64,000 nucleotides of DNA from Oceanobacter sp. (GCA_002733645.1 NVWL01000003.1:1-64000); one strand, 5' to 3'; shown: positions 1 through 9,177, counted from the first letter of the stretch. The notes: a model not told the origin generated them from the sequence alone. Translations and numbers: made by a program.

Positions 1-139
1 AGTCATTATGCGGCACGCAAAACAATCCGCCCCGGAGCGATCTCTTTAAGTACCCATATTTTTTGTACCGCTCCGGGGCAAGGTTTTGCTCTAAAGGCCA
101 CAGAATGACCTTGTTGTCTGGCGCCGCACGCACGCCGAT
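1..139 (+). repeat. Inverted repeat element, copy A
   Basis: This 139-bp stretch is the reverse complement of 697-835 with one mismatch. Weaker similarity (roughly 60%) continues to about position 219, where both copies end in the same short A/T-rich motif (TATTTGATCTAAAA). The copy may continue left of the window. It contains an 11-bp perfect stem (GCCCCGGAGCG and its complement) around a 29-base loop. The two copies share an open frame whose C-terminal part has diverged; I do not trust it as a real protein. Probably a dispersed repeat or the remains of a small mobile or RNA-like element. Confidence 0.85.
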
Positions 140-301
140 TAAAGGCGAGGCCGCTATGCCGCTTTTTAAAACTGACGGTGTTAGAGAGTCGAAATAGCAA
201 AACTAATATTTGATCTAAAAGCGCTATACCAGCGATCATGTTTAGTATTTCAAGGAATACGGCATGGAAAGCGTGAGGCATTGAGCCTTGATAGTAAAAA
301 T

Positions 302-356
302 ACTGCTTACTGCTTACTGCTTACTGCTTACTGCTTACTGCTTACTGCTTACTGCC
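302..356. repeat. Heptanucleotide tandem repeat (ACTGCTT)7
   Basis: Seven perfect head-to-tail copies of ACTGCTT occupy 302-350, followed by a partial eighth. It is non-coding and lies between the two inverted repeat copies. Such short tandem arrays change copy number by polymerase slippage, so the tract is likely polymorphic between strains. It is not CRISPR-like, since there are no spacers. Confidence 0.95.
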
Positions 357-436
357 AGCGGCAGAGCTGCTTAAACACTCTGATGTTACGCTGGCTCACT
401 CATTAGCTCTTCTGTTTTTGACTCAAACCTCAAACA

Positions 437-464
437 CAAAAACGCTCGGATAAACCGGGCGTTT
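437..464 (-). terminator. Rho-independent terminator (minus strand)
   Basis: A ten-base-pair stem (440-449 with 455-464, one G-T wobble) with a five-base loop is followed on the minus strand by a T run. It sits 39 bp downstream of the broken gene tail at 503-601 and is probably that gene's original terminator. Confidence 0.7.
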
Positions 465-502
465 AGCAAAGAAACTATCGCTGAATCGGTGCTTAGCCAT
501 CT

Positions 503-601
503 TTAATGCATTAAATCGAAGAACTCATCGTTGGTCCTGTGGAGTTTCTTCAGCGGCACCAGAGGCGTAATACTATGCTCACTGCCATTCCCATTTTTAG
601 A
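503..601 (-). pseudogene. C-terminal remnant of an unknown gene
   Basis: On the minus strand a 32-codon open frame runs from about 601 to a TAA at 503-505, with protein-like composition (it includes PLVPLKKLHRTNDEFFDLMH) and a terminator just downstream at 437-464. No start codon or ribosome site precedes it; a stop codon lies immediately upstream, exactly at the edge of the inverted repeat copy B. I read it as the 3' end of a gene whose front was removed or displaced when the repeat arrived. I do not recognise the family. Confidence 0.45.
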
Positions 602-696
602 TCAAATACCTGGTTGTTTATTTTAAGTCTCTAGCACCTTTTGCTTTAAAATTAGTCCCTATTGCTTTGAAATGCGGTTTAGCGGATTTTCTTTTC

Positions 697-835
697 ATCG
701 GCGTGCGTGCGGCGCCAGACAACAAGGTCATTCTGCGGCCTTTAGAGCAAAACCTTGCCCCGGAGCGGTACAAAAAATATGGGTACTTAAAGAGATCGCT
801 CCGGGGCGGATTGTTTTGCGTGCCGCATAATGACT
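697..835 (-). repeat. Inverted repeat element, copy B
   Basis: Reverse complement of 1-139 with a single mismatch, with weaker similarity extending down to about 598. Beyond 835 the sequence up to about 980 holds further hairpins: a GGGGC/GCCCC stem near 903-922 and a 9-bp stem (957-965 with 968-976). No credible gene is seen between here and the rpoH terminator. It directly abuts the broken gene tail at 503-601. Confidence 0.85.
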
Positions 836-977
836 GCCGTTGGCTGGATGAAGCCGCATGCGCCGAGAAGAGAGGATCGTAAGGAGAAACCTCTCCTTGC
901 ATGGGGCCGGGGGCGGAGCCCCGAAAGGGAATTGAGTTTGAGAGCTGAGTTTGAGAACTTAACTTGAAAGTTAAGTA

Positions 978-1004
978 CAAAAAAGCCGCTCACTGAGCGG
1001 CTTT
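978..1004 (-). terminator. rpoH terminator
   Basis: Stem AAAGCCGCT / AGCGGCTTT (982-990 with 996-1004) with a short loop, followed on the minus strand by six T. It lies 31 bp past the rpoH stop and is a standard Rho-independent terminator for rpoH. Confidence 0.85.
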
Positions 1005-1034
1005 CATTTTTATACGTTAATCAATATTTAACGC

Positions 1035-1904
1035 TTAAGCCAAGATCATATCCGTGCCCATGGCCGTTTTGAGCTTTTTCATCGCATTTTTCTCTAACTG
1101 ACGAATACGCTCAGCCGACACTTGATACATGTCAGCCAGCTCATGCAATGTTGACTTTTCTTCCGTCAGCCAACGCTGTTGAAGAATCGTACGACTACGT
1201 TCATCCAAATCACCCAAGGCTTCATGCAAACGACCATTCGCATCATCGGTATAGTTGGTGTTCTCAACCTGTAAAGCTGGGTCTGCACTGTGATCTTCTA
1301 GATAATATGCTGGTGCTTTGTAGGCTGTATCGTCATCTTCATCAGCACCCGCATCAAACGCAGCGTCGTGTGCGTTTAAGCGACCTTCCATTTCAAATAC
1401 GGTCTTGGTTTCTACCCCAAGATCATCCGCAATCGCAATGGCTTCATCCTGCGACAACCAACCTAGTTTCTTTTTCTTGCTACGCAAGTTGAAGAACAGT
1501 TTACGCTGCGCTTTTGTGGTCGCGACTTTCACAATACGCCAGTTGCGCAGTATGAACTCATGAATTTCAGCTTTTACCCAGTGCACAGCAAAGGATACCA
1601 AGCGCACACCCACTTCAGGATTAAAGCGCTTTACTGCTTTCATCAAGCCAACATTACCTTCTTGAATAAGATCGCCTTGATTCAGGCCGTAACCTGAGTA
1701 GCTGCGAGCGATGTGCACGACAAAACGCATGTGCGACATTACCAGCTGACGTGCAGCTTCTAAGTCACCATGATAATGAAGGCGCTCCGCCAGATCTTTT
1801 TCTTCTTCTGGCGAGAGGACAGGAATTGTATTCACAGTCGTAATGTATGCGTCCAGATTGGCTCCGGGCGACATCGCAAAAACGGCTTGCATACCTTTAT
1901 TCAT
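1035..1904 (-). CDS. rpoH: RNA polymerase heat-shock sigma factor RpoH (sigma-32)
   Basis: Sigma-32 directs RNA polymerase to heat-shock promoters (chaperones, proteases). The 289-residue protein aligns end to end with E. coli RpoH as I know it: the RpoH box QRKLFFNLR is at residues 133-141, region 2 ([17 protein letters not shown]) near 78-94, and the region 4.2 helix-turn-helix ([17 protein letters not shown]) at the C-terminus. The ATG at 1904 is preceded by AGGAGAG at good spacing. It is transcribed alone with its own terminator; in related bacteria it follows ftsX, as here. A candidate target promoter is visible upstream of htpX in this same window. Confidence 0.98.
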   Translation of the reverse strand: MNKGMQAVFAMSPGANLDAYITTVNTIPVLSPEEEKDLAERLHYHGDLEAARQLVMSHMRFVVHIARSYSGYGLNQGDLIQEGNVGLMKAVKRFNPEVGVRLVSFAVHWVKAEIHEFILRNWRIVKVATTKAQRKLFFNLRSKKKKLGWLSQDEAIAIADDLGVETKTVFEMEGRLNAHDAAFDAGADEDDDTAYKAPAYYLEDHSADPALQVENTNYTDDANGRLHEALGDLDERSRTILQQRWLTEEKSTLHELADMYQVSAERIRQLEKNAMKKLKTAMGTDMILA

Positions 1905-1963
1905 CTCACTCTCCTGAAAGAACAGTTCATTTTGAACCGATTCTGTCTATCTTTGGGTAAACG

Positions 1964-1993
1964 AGTTTAGCACCCGTTTTTGTAGACCGCCAA
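1964..1993 (-). promoter_or_regulatory. Candidate sigma-70 promoter of rpoH
   Basis: On the minus strand TTGGCG (1993-1988) and TAAACT (1969-1964) are separated by 18 bases, giving a leader of about 50 nt before the rpoH start. It is a match by eye only; the ftsX-rpoH gap of about 210 bp has room for additional promoters. Confidence 0.4.
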
Positions 1994-2118
1994 TTGCTGA
2001 ATACGTTCCTTTTCAGCGCGCTAGAAGCAGGCGATCAAATTATCTTCAGTTAAATAATAGCAAGCCTATTCTTAGTCGTGTGTCTAAAAACGTAAGGGCT
2101 TTTTGATACGCTCATCGA

Positions 2119-3096
2119 TCAGGGTTCAATCTGATGGAGATGCCGAAATACGGACCACCACGAGCCAATCCAGCCAAGCAACATAGCCCCTAACAAAAGC
2201 ACCAGCGCAGCCCCCGCGCCCAGCGGCTGCAGCTCAAACTCAGAGCCATACAAACGTGCTAGATCTTCCACTGGGCCACTCACCAACAGCCATCCAACCA
2301 CAAGCAATACCCAGGACAATAAGCCTCCGACTAATCCAAACCAAAGACCTGTGTATAAAAACGGGCGGCGCACCCAAGCGTTGGTTGCACCCACGAGTTT
2401 GATAACGCGAATCTCATCCACGCGCGAAGCAATGGATAGACGAATTGTGTTTCCCACCACCAGTACAATCGCGAGTGCTAATAACGCCCCGAGCACCCAA
2501 ACAATACGTTCACTGAGGGCTAACAAGGCGTGTAAACGATCTAGCCACGCGGCATCGAGTTCAACATCATCCACCCGGCCATCTGTTTTGAGTGTATCGG
2601 CTAACCCTTTTACATCATTCTGTGGTGCACCCAGGTCAGGCTCAACGACGATCACACCGGGCAGAGGGTTCTCAGGGAGTAAATCAAGTGCATCTCCTAA
2701 GCCAGAGCTATCTCGAAACTCTGCCAGTGCTTGAGTCGCGCTAATGTAACTTGCTGCAGCCACATGATCTCGTGTTCGAATCTCTCGTAATAAGGCTTGA
2801 GCATCATTTTCGTTTAGGCCAGGTTGTAGATACACATTCATACTGCCCGACGCCTGAAAGCGGTTACTTAACTGGCTGAGGTTATCTAGGGTCATCCACA
2901 TCGCACCCGGCAAGGTCAATGATATCGCTATTACTAGCCATGTCATGGCGCTGCCCAGAGGCTTGGTTAAGAGCTTCATTAGGGTTTCAACCGCCACAAG
3001 CTGATGCTGTTGTCCCCAACCACTTAGACGATCTTTGATACTTATATTGTGTGCTGAGGCACCTGCGTTTGATGTTTTCAACGGCTTAGAGGCCAT
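2119..3096 (-). CDS. ftsX: Cell division protein FtsX
   Basis: FtsX is the membrane partner of the ATPase FtsE; the FtsEX complex sits at the division septum and activates peptidoglycan hydrolases through EnvC-like proteins. The protein has a cytoplasmic N-terminus, one membrane segment (about residues 50-75), a large periplasmic loop and three C-terminal membrane segments (about 205-320), the usual FtsX topology. An in-frame ATG exists at 3138, but the ATG at 3096 has GGGAG six bases upstream and leaves only an 11-bp overlap with ftsE, so I use it (about 325 residues). Order ftsY-ftsE-ftsX-rpoH is the classic gammaproteobacterial arrangement. Confidence 0.95.
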   Translation of the reverse strand: MASKPLKTSNAGASAHNISIKDRLSGWGQQHQLVAVETLMKLLTKPLGSAMTWLVIAISLTLPGAMWMTLDNLSQLSNRFQASGSMNVYLQPGLNENDAQALLREIRTRDHVAAASYISATQALAEFRDSSGLGDALDLLPENPLPGVIVVEPDLGAPQNDVKGLADTLKTDGRVDDVELDAAWLDRLHALLALSERIVWVLGALLALAIVLVVGNTIRLSIASRVDEIRVIKLVGATNAWVRRPFLYTGLWFGLVGGLLSWVLLVVGWLLVSGPVEDLARLYGSEFELQPLGAGAALVLLLGAMLLGWIGSWWSVFRHLHQIEP

Positions 3097-3802
3097 GATC
3101 ATCTCCCGCCGAGCTAGCATGTTGAGTGCTGTGTTCATACAGCCTGCCGTGGTCTAGCACTAAGCGACGATGGCCCATGCGTTCAATGAGGGCGATGTCG
3201 TGGGTGGCAATTAATACGGTCACGCCGACCTGCTGAAAACGCAGAAAGAGATTCATAATTTCTTCGGAAAGTTCTGGATCGAGGTTACCCGTTGGTTCAT
3301 CCGCCAGCAGTAGTTTTGGTTTGTTCACTACCGCACGGGCAATACCCACTCGCTGCTGCTCACCACCAGATAACTCAATTGGGTTGCGATGTTCAAAACC
3401 AAGCAAACCCACCGAATCTAACGCGGCACGAACACGACGCGCCGCTTCTGCAGGTTGATAACCGGCAATCAGTAACGGCAGCGCTACGTTGTCGAATACG
3501 GTGCGATCAAACAGCAGTTGGTGATTCTGAAATACGACGCCGATTTTACGCCGTAAATACGGCACTTGTGACGCTTTCATGGTGTTGAGGCTCACACCAT
3601 CAACATATACCTGACCTTTACTCGGCCGCTCCATCTGCATCATCAGTTTGAGCAGCGTACTTTTGCCGGCACCACTGTGGCCAGTAAGAAAGGCGAATTC
3701 GCCTTTCGCTAGCTCAAAATCGACTTGCGATAAGGCCTCTTTACTGCCCGATCGTCCATCAGAGTAGCGCTTAGTCACGCCTTCAAAGCGAACCATACTC
3801 AT
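3086..3802 (-). CDS. ftsE: Cell division ATP-binding protein FtsE
   Basis: ABC-type ATPase that drives FtsX at the septum. All ABC motifs are visible: Walker A GHSGAGKS (41-48), Q-loop glutamine at 92, signature [14 protein letters not shown] (from 144), Walker [10 protein letters not shown] (164-172) and the switch histidine in IATHD. At 238 residues it is slightly longer than the typical 222, the extra being a C-terminal tail. It lies 9 bp after ftsY and overlaps ftsX, so the three are translated from one transcript. Confidence 0.97.
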   Translation of the reverse strand: MSMVRFEGVTKRYSDGRSGSKEALSQVDFELAKGEFAFLTGHSGAGKSTLLKLMMQMERPSKGQVYVDGVSLNTMKASQVPYLRRKIGVVFQNHQLLFDRTVFDNVALPLLIAGYQPAEAARRVRAALDSVGLLGFEHRNPIELSGGEQQRVGIARAVVNKPKLLLADEPTGNLDPELSEEIMNLFLRFQQVGVTVLIATHDIALIERMGHRRLVLDHGRLYEHSTQHASSAGDDHGL

Positions 3803-3811
3803 AAGTAGGCG

Positions 3812-5263
3812 TTACTCGTCATCGGGACGGAAAAGAGCACGAGTGAAGTCATCCGCATTGAACGGGCGCAGGTCGTCAATTTGCTCACCAACACCAATAT
3901 ACCGTACAGGCAGACCAAACTGTTTTGCTAACGCGAAGATGATGCCGCCCTTGGCGGTGCCATCGAGCTTGGTCAACGTTAGGCCGGTCACACCGACGGA
4001 CTGCAAGAAGTGCTTGGTTTGATTGATCGCGTTTTGACCCGTTCCCGCATCGAGAACTAACATCACTTCGTGTGGTGCGGTGTCATCGATTTTTTTCATA
4101 ACACGCACGACTTTCTCAAGCTCTTGCATGAGGTTGTCTTTGTTATGTAAGCGTCCAGCGGTGTCGGCAATTAATACATCAACGCCACGGGATGTCGCGG
4201 CCTGTACTGCATCGAACAATACAGACGCCGAATCCGCACCAGTGTGCTGCGCAACCACAGGTACGTCATTACGCTCGCCCCACACTTGCAACTGCTCTAC
4301 CGCCGCCGCACGGAAGGTGTCGCCTGCAGCAAGCATCACGCTCTTACCGCGGGCTTGGAATTGTTTCGCCAGCTTGCCGATGGTGGTGGTTTTACCCACA
4401 CCATTAATACCCACCATCAAAATCACGTAAGGTTTTTTACTGCTATCAATCACTAACGGTTTTTGCGAGACCGCGAGCATGTCTTGCAACTCTTCAATCA
4501 AGGCTTCGTAAAGGGCGTCTGAGTCTCTGAGCTCTTTACGTGTGACCCGCTTAGTCAGGCGATCAATGATTTCTTGTGTTGCTTCGACGCCGACATCGGC
4601 CATGATGAGCTGGGTTTCCAGATCTTCCATCATGTCTTCGTCGATTTCTTTTTTGCCCAGTAGTATACCGGCAAGACCATCGGTCAAATTCGAACGAGTC
4701 TTACTTAAGCCCGATGCCATACGGCCAAAGAAGCCTTTCTTTTCTTCTTTTGATTTTTTAGGCGTAGCGGCAACTGGCTCTTCAACAATCGAATCCTCAA
4801 CTACTGATTCAGAAACCACAGGCTCGGAAACCACAGACTCGGAAACCACAGACTCAGACGTCGTTGATTTAGTGGGGTCTGGTTTTTCTTCCTGAGCCTG
4901 CTCAACGTTTTGTTGTGACTCCGCGGCTTGTTCAAGCAGAGCTTCTGTTTCAGACTCAGGACTATCGGTAGCAACCAATGCCGCTTCAGGCAGTAACGAT
5001 GCTGGCTCTGAATCCGCACTAAAACGACCATCAAATGGCTCATCCGCTACAAGCTCAGAGGCCTCACGACTCGTATCGTCGGCTGAAAACGATTCAGAGT
5101 AAGACTCAGGCTGATCCTGATCCGCCTCTTGTCCTGTATTTTGTTTTACCACATCCTCAGATTCGGGAAGATCAGCCGCTTGTTCTAGCGCTTCCTGTTG
5201 AGGTGTTTCTACGGCTTTCTCAGCAGCAGCTTTGTTCTTTTTTCGCTTAAAGAAATCAAACAT
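3812..5263 (-). CDS. ftsY: Signal recognition particle receptor FtsY
   Basis: FtsY is the GTPase receptor that docks SRP-bound ribosomes at the inner membrane. The conserved NG domain occupies about residues 175-483: G1 GINGVGKT (285-292), DTAGR (367-371) and TKLDGTAKGG (431-440). The N-terminal 170 residues form the acidic A domain found in gammaproteobacteria; part of it is made of five-residue repeats (E-S-V-V-S type, about 137-161). First gene of the ftsY-ftsE-ftsX operon. Confidence 0.97.
   Translation of the reverse strand: MFDFFKRKKNKAAAEKAVETPQQEALEQAADLPESEDVVKQNTGQEADQDQPESYSESFSADDTSREASELVADEPFDGRFSADSEPASLLPEAALVATDSPESETEALLEQAAESQQNVEQAQEEKPDPTKSTTSESVVSESVVSEPVVSESVVEDSIVEEPVAATPKKSKEEKKGFFGRMASGLSKTRSNLTDGLAGILLGKKEIDEDMMEDLETQLIMADVGVEATQEIIDRLTKRVTRKELRDSDALYEALIEELQDMLAVSQKPLVIDSSKKPYVILMVGINGVGKTTTIGKLAKQFQARGKSVMLAAGDTFRAAAVEQLQVWGERNDVPVVAQHTGADSASVLFDAVQAATSRGVDVLIADTAGRLHNKDNLMQELEKVVRVMKKIDDTAPHEVMLVLDAGTGQNAINQTKHFLQSVGVTGLTLTKLDGTAKGGIIFALAKQFGLPVRYIGVGEQIDDLRPFNADDFTRALFRPDDE
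4781..4855 (-). repeat. 15-bp tandem repeat inside ftsY
   Basis: Consecutive 15-bp units encode five-residue repeats (ESVVS, ESVVS, EPVVS, ESVVE, then degenerate). Being a multiple of three, copy changes keep the frame; the acidic A domain is known to tolerate length variation. Confidence 0.8.
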
Positions 5264-5364
5264 CCGGAGTCTCAGAAATAGATCAATCTGGACGGGTACT
5301 AAAGCACCCGGGAACTGGGATGCTATCCTATCATCATCACGTGTTTACCGGGAGTTCTCTGTCA

Positions 5365-6108
5365 ATGTTCCATGGTTTCAGCCGCCGTACCTTAAATGTC
5401 ATTATTATTGGCTGTTTGTTAGTCATCACTGGGATTCAATTTGGCTTCCAAGATAATGAGGATACGCCGCTAGAGCCTATTGCAGCCGCTCCTCTAAGCG
5501 ACACAGGCTGGCACCAATGGCAGAGCAATGAAGATGTACCCGTCTCTTGGCAAACCTTCGGCACAAAAGAACTGCATATTGTGATTCAGCGAGAGGCGCT
5601 TCCCCCCATCAAATTGAACCTTATGCTTAGCCGCTGGGCAACGGAGCTAAGCCAAGCACTCAACGAGATTAGCGAAGCGGCGACAGCTATACCAGGAGCC
5701 ATAGCCCTGCAAGGAGCCACCGACCCCACAACAATGCAACAAGCAGCGGCGTACGTTATTCGTCAACTTCAGCTAACACCTCCCAACCACCAAGAACACA
5801 AGTGCCAACTTGATCATCTTGCTGGCGCTTATTGGTGGAATCAGCAAGATGGCCGCTCTCTCGCGCTTCCCGCAACGGCGGAGATCACTAGCACGGAAAC
5901 ACCTTCCCGCGATGAGTGGCAAAATTTCCGCACTCACGCCTTACGCGACCTTCGTGAAAAGTGGTTATCCCCCTCTGCAGCCATCGACATTCAGGCAGAA
6001 CTTGCCTACCATCGCTGGCCTAACACCTATTTTTACGACCTATATCAGGATCTCTCTCAGGCACAGCGCACCGCGCCAATGACCTTTGCGGATTGCCTGA
6101 CTCGCTAG
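5365..6108 (+). CDS. Hypothetical single-pass membrane or secreted protein upstream of rsmD
   Basis: Function not recognised. From the ATG at 5365, which follows GGGAG by about ten bases, it is 247 residues; an ATG at 5320 would add 15 residues without a good ribosome site. A hydrophobic segment at about residues 11-25 is a signal anchor or signal peptide, followed by a soluble domain rich in Ala, Gln and Leu with no motif I know. It is divergent from ftsY and its stop lies inside or just before rsmD. In some related bacteria M16-type peptidases sit beside rsmD; I see no HxxEH here, so if related it would be an inactive remnant. That is speculation. Confidence 0.75.
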   Translation: MFHGFSRRTLNVIIIGCLLVITGIQFGFQDNEDTPLEPIAAAPLSDTGWHQWQSNEDVPVSWQTFGTKELHIVIQREALPPIKLNLMLSRWATELSQALNEISEAATAIPGAIALQGATDPTTMQQAAAYVIRQLQLTPPNHQEHKCQLDHLAGAYWWNQQDGRSLALPATAEITSTETPSRDEWQNFRTHALRDLREKWLSPSAAIDIQAELAYHRWPNTYFYDLYQDLSQAQRTAPMTFADCLTR

Positions 6109-6119
6109 CGGAATATCCA

Positions 6120-6674
6120 GTGTCTAAACAGTCTCACCATCAATTACGTATCATCGGCGGCGAATGGCGTTCTCGCCGATTACGATTCCCGGCCATTGAT
6201 GGTTTACGTCCAACCATGGATCGTGTGCGTGAAACTGTGTTCAATTGGCTGCAATACGACATTGAAGATGCGCGGGTGCTTGATGCTTTTGCTGGCAGCG
6301 GCGCACTTGGTTTTGAGGCGTTATCACGCGGTGCAAAAGAGGTGATTTTTCTTGAAAAACACCCAAAAGCAGCGATCCAGCTCAAAGAAAACCTTAAACA
6401 ACTTGAAGCAGACAATGCGCAAGTGTGGGCGGGCGATGCCTTGCTATGGTTGGAGCAAAACCCGGAACCTTACGATGTCGTCTTTCTTGATCCGCCCTTT
6501 GGCAAAGACTTATTACAACCCGCACTCGATAAGCTCACACTTTTACCCGGCGCGATGGTGTATGTTGAGCATGAAGCGAAATTAAGACCGATATTTCCTG
6601 CTCACTGGATTGAGCAAAAAAACAAAAGCACCAAAGAATTTTGTTTTCGCTTGTTTGAGGTGGATGAAGCATAA
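6120..6674 (+). CDS. rsmD: 16S rRNA (guanine966-N2)-methyltransferase RsmD
   Basis: Methylates N2 of G966 in 16S rRNA using S-adenosylmethionine. The start of the domain (QLRIIGGEWRSRRL), the SAM-binding motif I (VLDAFAGSGALGFEALSRG) and the catalytic DPPF are all present. Length is about 184 residues from GTG 6120; a TTG at 6093 in the same frame would add nine residues and overlap the previous gene by 16 bp, and neither site has a strong ribosome-binding sequence. Neighbour of ftsY in opposite orientation, as in Pseudomonas. Confidence 0.95.
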   Translation: MSKQSHHQLRIIGGEWRSRRLRFPAIDGLRPTMDRVRETVFNWLQYDIEDARVLDAFAGSGALGFEALSRGAKEVIFLEKHPKAAIQLKENLKQLEADNAQVWAGDALLWLEQNPEPYDVVFLDPPFGKDLLQPALDKLTLLPGAMVYVEHEAKLRPIFPAHWIEQKNKSTKEFCFRLFEVDEA

Positions 6675-6682
6675 CGCTTACG

Positions 6683-7318
6683 CTACGGCAGCATCAGCGT
6701 CACACACGCCCCGCCGCTGGCTAAATTTTCTAAGCGCATTTCTGCCGGATGGCTCGTGCTGGAATGGTGCTTAATAATTAAATCGGTGAAGTATAAACCT
6801 AGACCCGTGCCTCCTGCTTTCTCAGAATCAACGTCACCACGTAAATAGCCTTCAGAAAATCCTGGGCCATTGTCTTTGATCTGAATAACCAGCCCCGTCC
6901 CCTCTTCGTGTGCGCGAATCCTGATTTCAGAGGCACCAGCTTGAGCACTATTGGTCATCACATTGGTTAGCGCCATCTGCATTAAGAAGGCGTTGTAATA
7001 ACCTTGACAGGCAGGATCAATATCCACATATATGGCTAGATCAGTGTAATGTACTTCAAGGCACTCGAGGGCATGACGTACAGTATCCGCAGGCCAAGCA
7101 TCTTCTGATGAAAAATTACCACGCTCTTTTAAACGATAAAGCGTCACAAGCTGCATTGAGTCTTGATGTACTCGACGGGTGCGACTTAACAAAGGCTGTA
7201 AGGCTTCGTGATGCTCTTGCGGAATGCTATTGAGGACTTGCTCTCCTTCCAGTAATACCGATTGCAGCTGATTTTTTAAATCATGAATAATTGCCGCCGC
7301 TAGCTCTCTAGCATCCAT
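6683..7318 (-). CDS. Small soluble sensor-less histidine kinase
   Basis: A 211-residue two-component kinase made only of a phospho-acceptor helix region and an ATPase domain. The H box is HDLKNQLQ with His12 almost at the N-terminus; N box MTNSAQAGA (Asn123), D box DNGPGF (149-154) and G box GGTGLGLYF (169-177) are present, so it should bind ATP. There is no membrane segment or sensor domain. GGAGG precedes the ATG. It lies about 60 bp downstream of a receiver-TPR gene on the same strand and probably exchanges phosphate with it; the input must come from a partner protein. Confidence 0.85.
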   Translation of the reverse strand: MDARELAAAIIHDLKNQLQSVLLEGEQVLNSIPQEHHEALQPLLSRTRRVHQDSMQLVTLYRLKERGNFSSEDAWPADTVRHALECLEVHYTDLAIYVDIDPACQGYYNAFLMQMALTNVMTNSAQAGASEIRIRAHEEGTGLVIQIKDNGPGFSEGYLRGDVDSEKAGGTGLGLYFTDLIIKHHSSTSHPAEMRLENLASGGACVTLMLP

Positions 7319-7380
7319 ATTGCCTCCTGTGTTTTCGATTCTGCTGCTGTGTTTTTTATGCTTTTATTGTCTGAGTTATT

Positions 7381-9015
7381 TTATAACCCAGCGGAGCGTC
7401 GCAGACGTTCGCACGTTGTCTTCAGTCTAACGAATCTTTCATGGCGCTCATCAAGGCGACCTATGCTGCCAATACGGCGCAATAACTTGTAACAATCTTT
7501 CAACTGAATAACGTCGATCTCCTCGCGCTCCATGTAGCTGATTTTTGCTTGTATGGCATTCAACAGTACGCTGATACCGGCTTCTTCATAACGCGTTGCT
7601 TTATCAAAGGCTTTGATTGCTTCATTTAATTCGCCTTTCTCATAATGCCCAACACCCTCTTCGTTTAACGCAGCAGAGAATTCACGCATATTCATATTGC
7701 TTAGCTTGCTCTCTAATGAATCAAGTCGTGCAAGCAAATCAGATTGAAGATTTTTATCTCGCAAAGTTTCCATCATGCCTTGCGCTTTTTCTTTTTGACC
7801 GGTGTCTACAAAGGCCGCGGTTAGCTGCAATTGCTGCTCTCCAGTTGGCTCTTTGATTCGTGCAAGTACACCTTCCGCTTTATCGGCGCTACTGCGTGCC
7901 CTATCTTCATTTGCGGTTATTTTAAACGTATTCGTTTCTGCAATATTGGCATCAAAAATAACGTTCAACTGACCTGAATATTCTTGTTTCATTTCATCCA
8001 GCGCGCGGAGAGCTTTGCTACATAACGTACGGCTATCGCGGCTGTTAGAATCATCCAAGTTAAGCTGAGCAGCTTGCACAAATTGAATATAGGTAGACGA
8101 GCTTTTGTAACAGGAGTACCGGCCCAATCTCATGGCTTGTTCAAACGCATCACGCGCGACATCAACATCACCATTTTCTAACGCCAACTTACCTAACTCC
8201 ATTTGTCGCAGTACTGCACGTGGTGAAATATTAACCGCCGTTTGCAGCTCTTTTTGAGCCTCTTCCATTTTGCCTTCATCCATAAGAATTTTGGCTAGCC
8301 AGTCGTGGCACTGCACATACATTGGATGATCCACTAACGTTTCGTGAATTAGCTGTACGGCTTTTTCTTTATCACCCATAAAATAAAAACAGACCGCTTG
8401 GCCAAGCCGCGCCCAAGACGCACCGCGACTATCGAGTACTTGCCCGTATGCCTGCATAGCGTCTTCGTAGCGCTCTTGGCGCATACACAATTTACCTAAA
8501 ATCCGTGAAATGGGTAAAAGTAAACGCGGGTTGTCTTCTAAAACCTGAGTCGCTAACTCGATTGCCCAGTCTATCTCATCAAGATCAATCGCCTGATTAA
8601 CCGGATGCAAAATGCTCTTCAACACCCACAAGCGATTTAAACGCTCACGCAAAATGCTAAGAGTAAATGGTTTTGTCACATAGGCATCTGGATCGTATTC
8701 AAGCGCCCCCATCACACGATCAACGGCATTTTCACCCGTCACCATAATAAACGACGCTGTCGCTTTTAAGCGGTTTGAATAGCGCGCTTCTTCTAAGATC
8801 TGCTGGCCGTCTTTGCCTTTGCCTAAGTTGTAATCAGCAAACACCATGTCGTAATCGTTCTCAAGAATGAGTTCCATTGCTTCACGGCCATCCGTTGCGG
8901 TGTCTAACTGATTGGCACCCAACATTCCCAGCATACTTTTCAGCGCGCTGCGGGCTTCAACGAGATCATCAACGATCAATATTTTTAGGTCTTGTAAGTT
9001 TACTGCGGAGTTCAT
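7381..9015 (-). CDS. Response regulator receiver protein with TPR repeats
   Basis: About 544 residues. Residues 10-130 form a CheY-like receiver: acidic pair D16/D17, phosphorylated aspartate D61 in FADYN, T93 and K115 in VTKPF. The rest is a run of tetratricopeptide repeats (about 150-470) and a helical tail, so the output is protein-protein binding rather than DNA binding. The ATG at 9015 follows GGGAAGGGG and is preferred over the ATG at 9036. Forms a two-gene unit with the kinase at 6683-7318. The target is unknown. Confidence 0.9.
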   Translation of the reverse strand: MNSAVNLQDLKILIVDDLVEARSALKSMLGMLGANQLDTATDGREAMELILENDYDMVFADYNLGKGKDGQQILEEARYSNRLKATASFIMVTGENAVDRVMGALEYDPDAYVTKPFTLSILRERLNRLWVLKSILHPVNQAIDLDEIDWAIELATQVLEDNPRLLLPISRILGKLCMRQERYEDAMQAYGQVLDSRGASWARLGQAVCFYFMGDKEKAVQLIHETLVDHPMYVQCHDWLAKILMDEGKMEEAQKELQTAVNISPRAVLRQMELGKLALENGDVDVARDAFEQAMRLGRYSCYKSSSTYIQFVQAAQLNLDDSNSRDSRTLCSKALRALDEMKQEYSGQLNVIFDANIAETNTFKITANEDRARSSADKAEGVLARIKEPTGEQQLQLTAAFVDTGQKEKAQGMMETLRDKNLQSDLLARLDSLESKLSNMNMREFSAALNEEGVGHYEKGELNEAIKAFDKATRYEEAGISVLLNAIQAKISYMEREEIDVIQLKDCYKLLRRIGSIGRLDERHERFVRLKTTCERLRRSAGL

Positions 9016-9177
9016 AAGGGCCCCTTCCCTGGTCATTATTTAGTGTAGCAGAGGCTCTGAGTTTCACCTTGAGTGGCTTCAACTATCCCATTTACACAGG
9101 TCGTTAGATGGACTCATTTTGACCAAACATCACTGATTTCGCGTACACTGCTACATTCTTTATGCGGAGGCATTGGT

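Noticed and set aside
302-356. CRISPR array
   Set aside because: Units are 7 bp and contiguous with no spacers, and no cas genes are in the window.
618-980. Minus-strand 120-codon open frame through repeat copy B
   Set aside because: It runs over the repeat and its hairpins, and its reading frame in copy A diverges after the identical block; no ribosome site or homologue I recognise.
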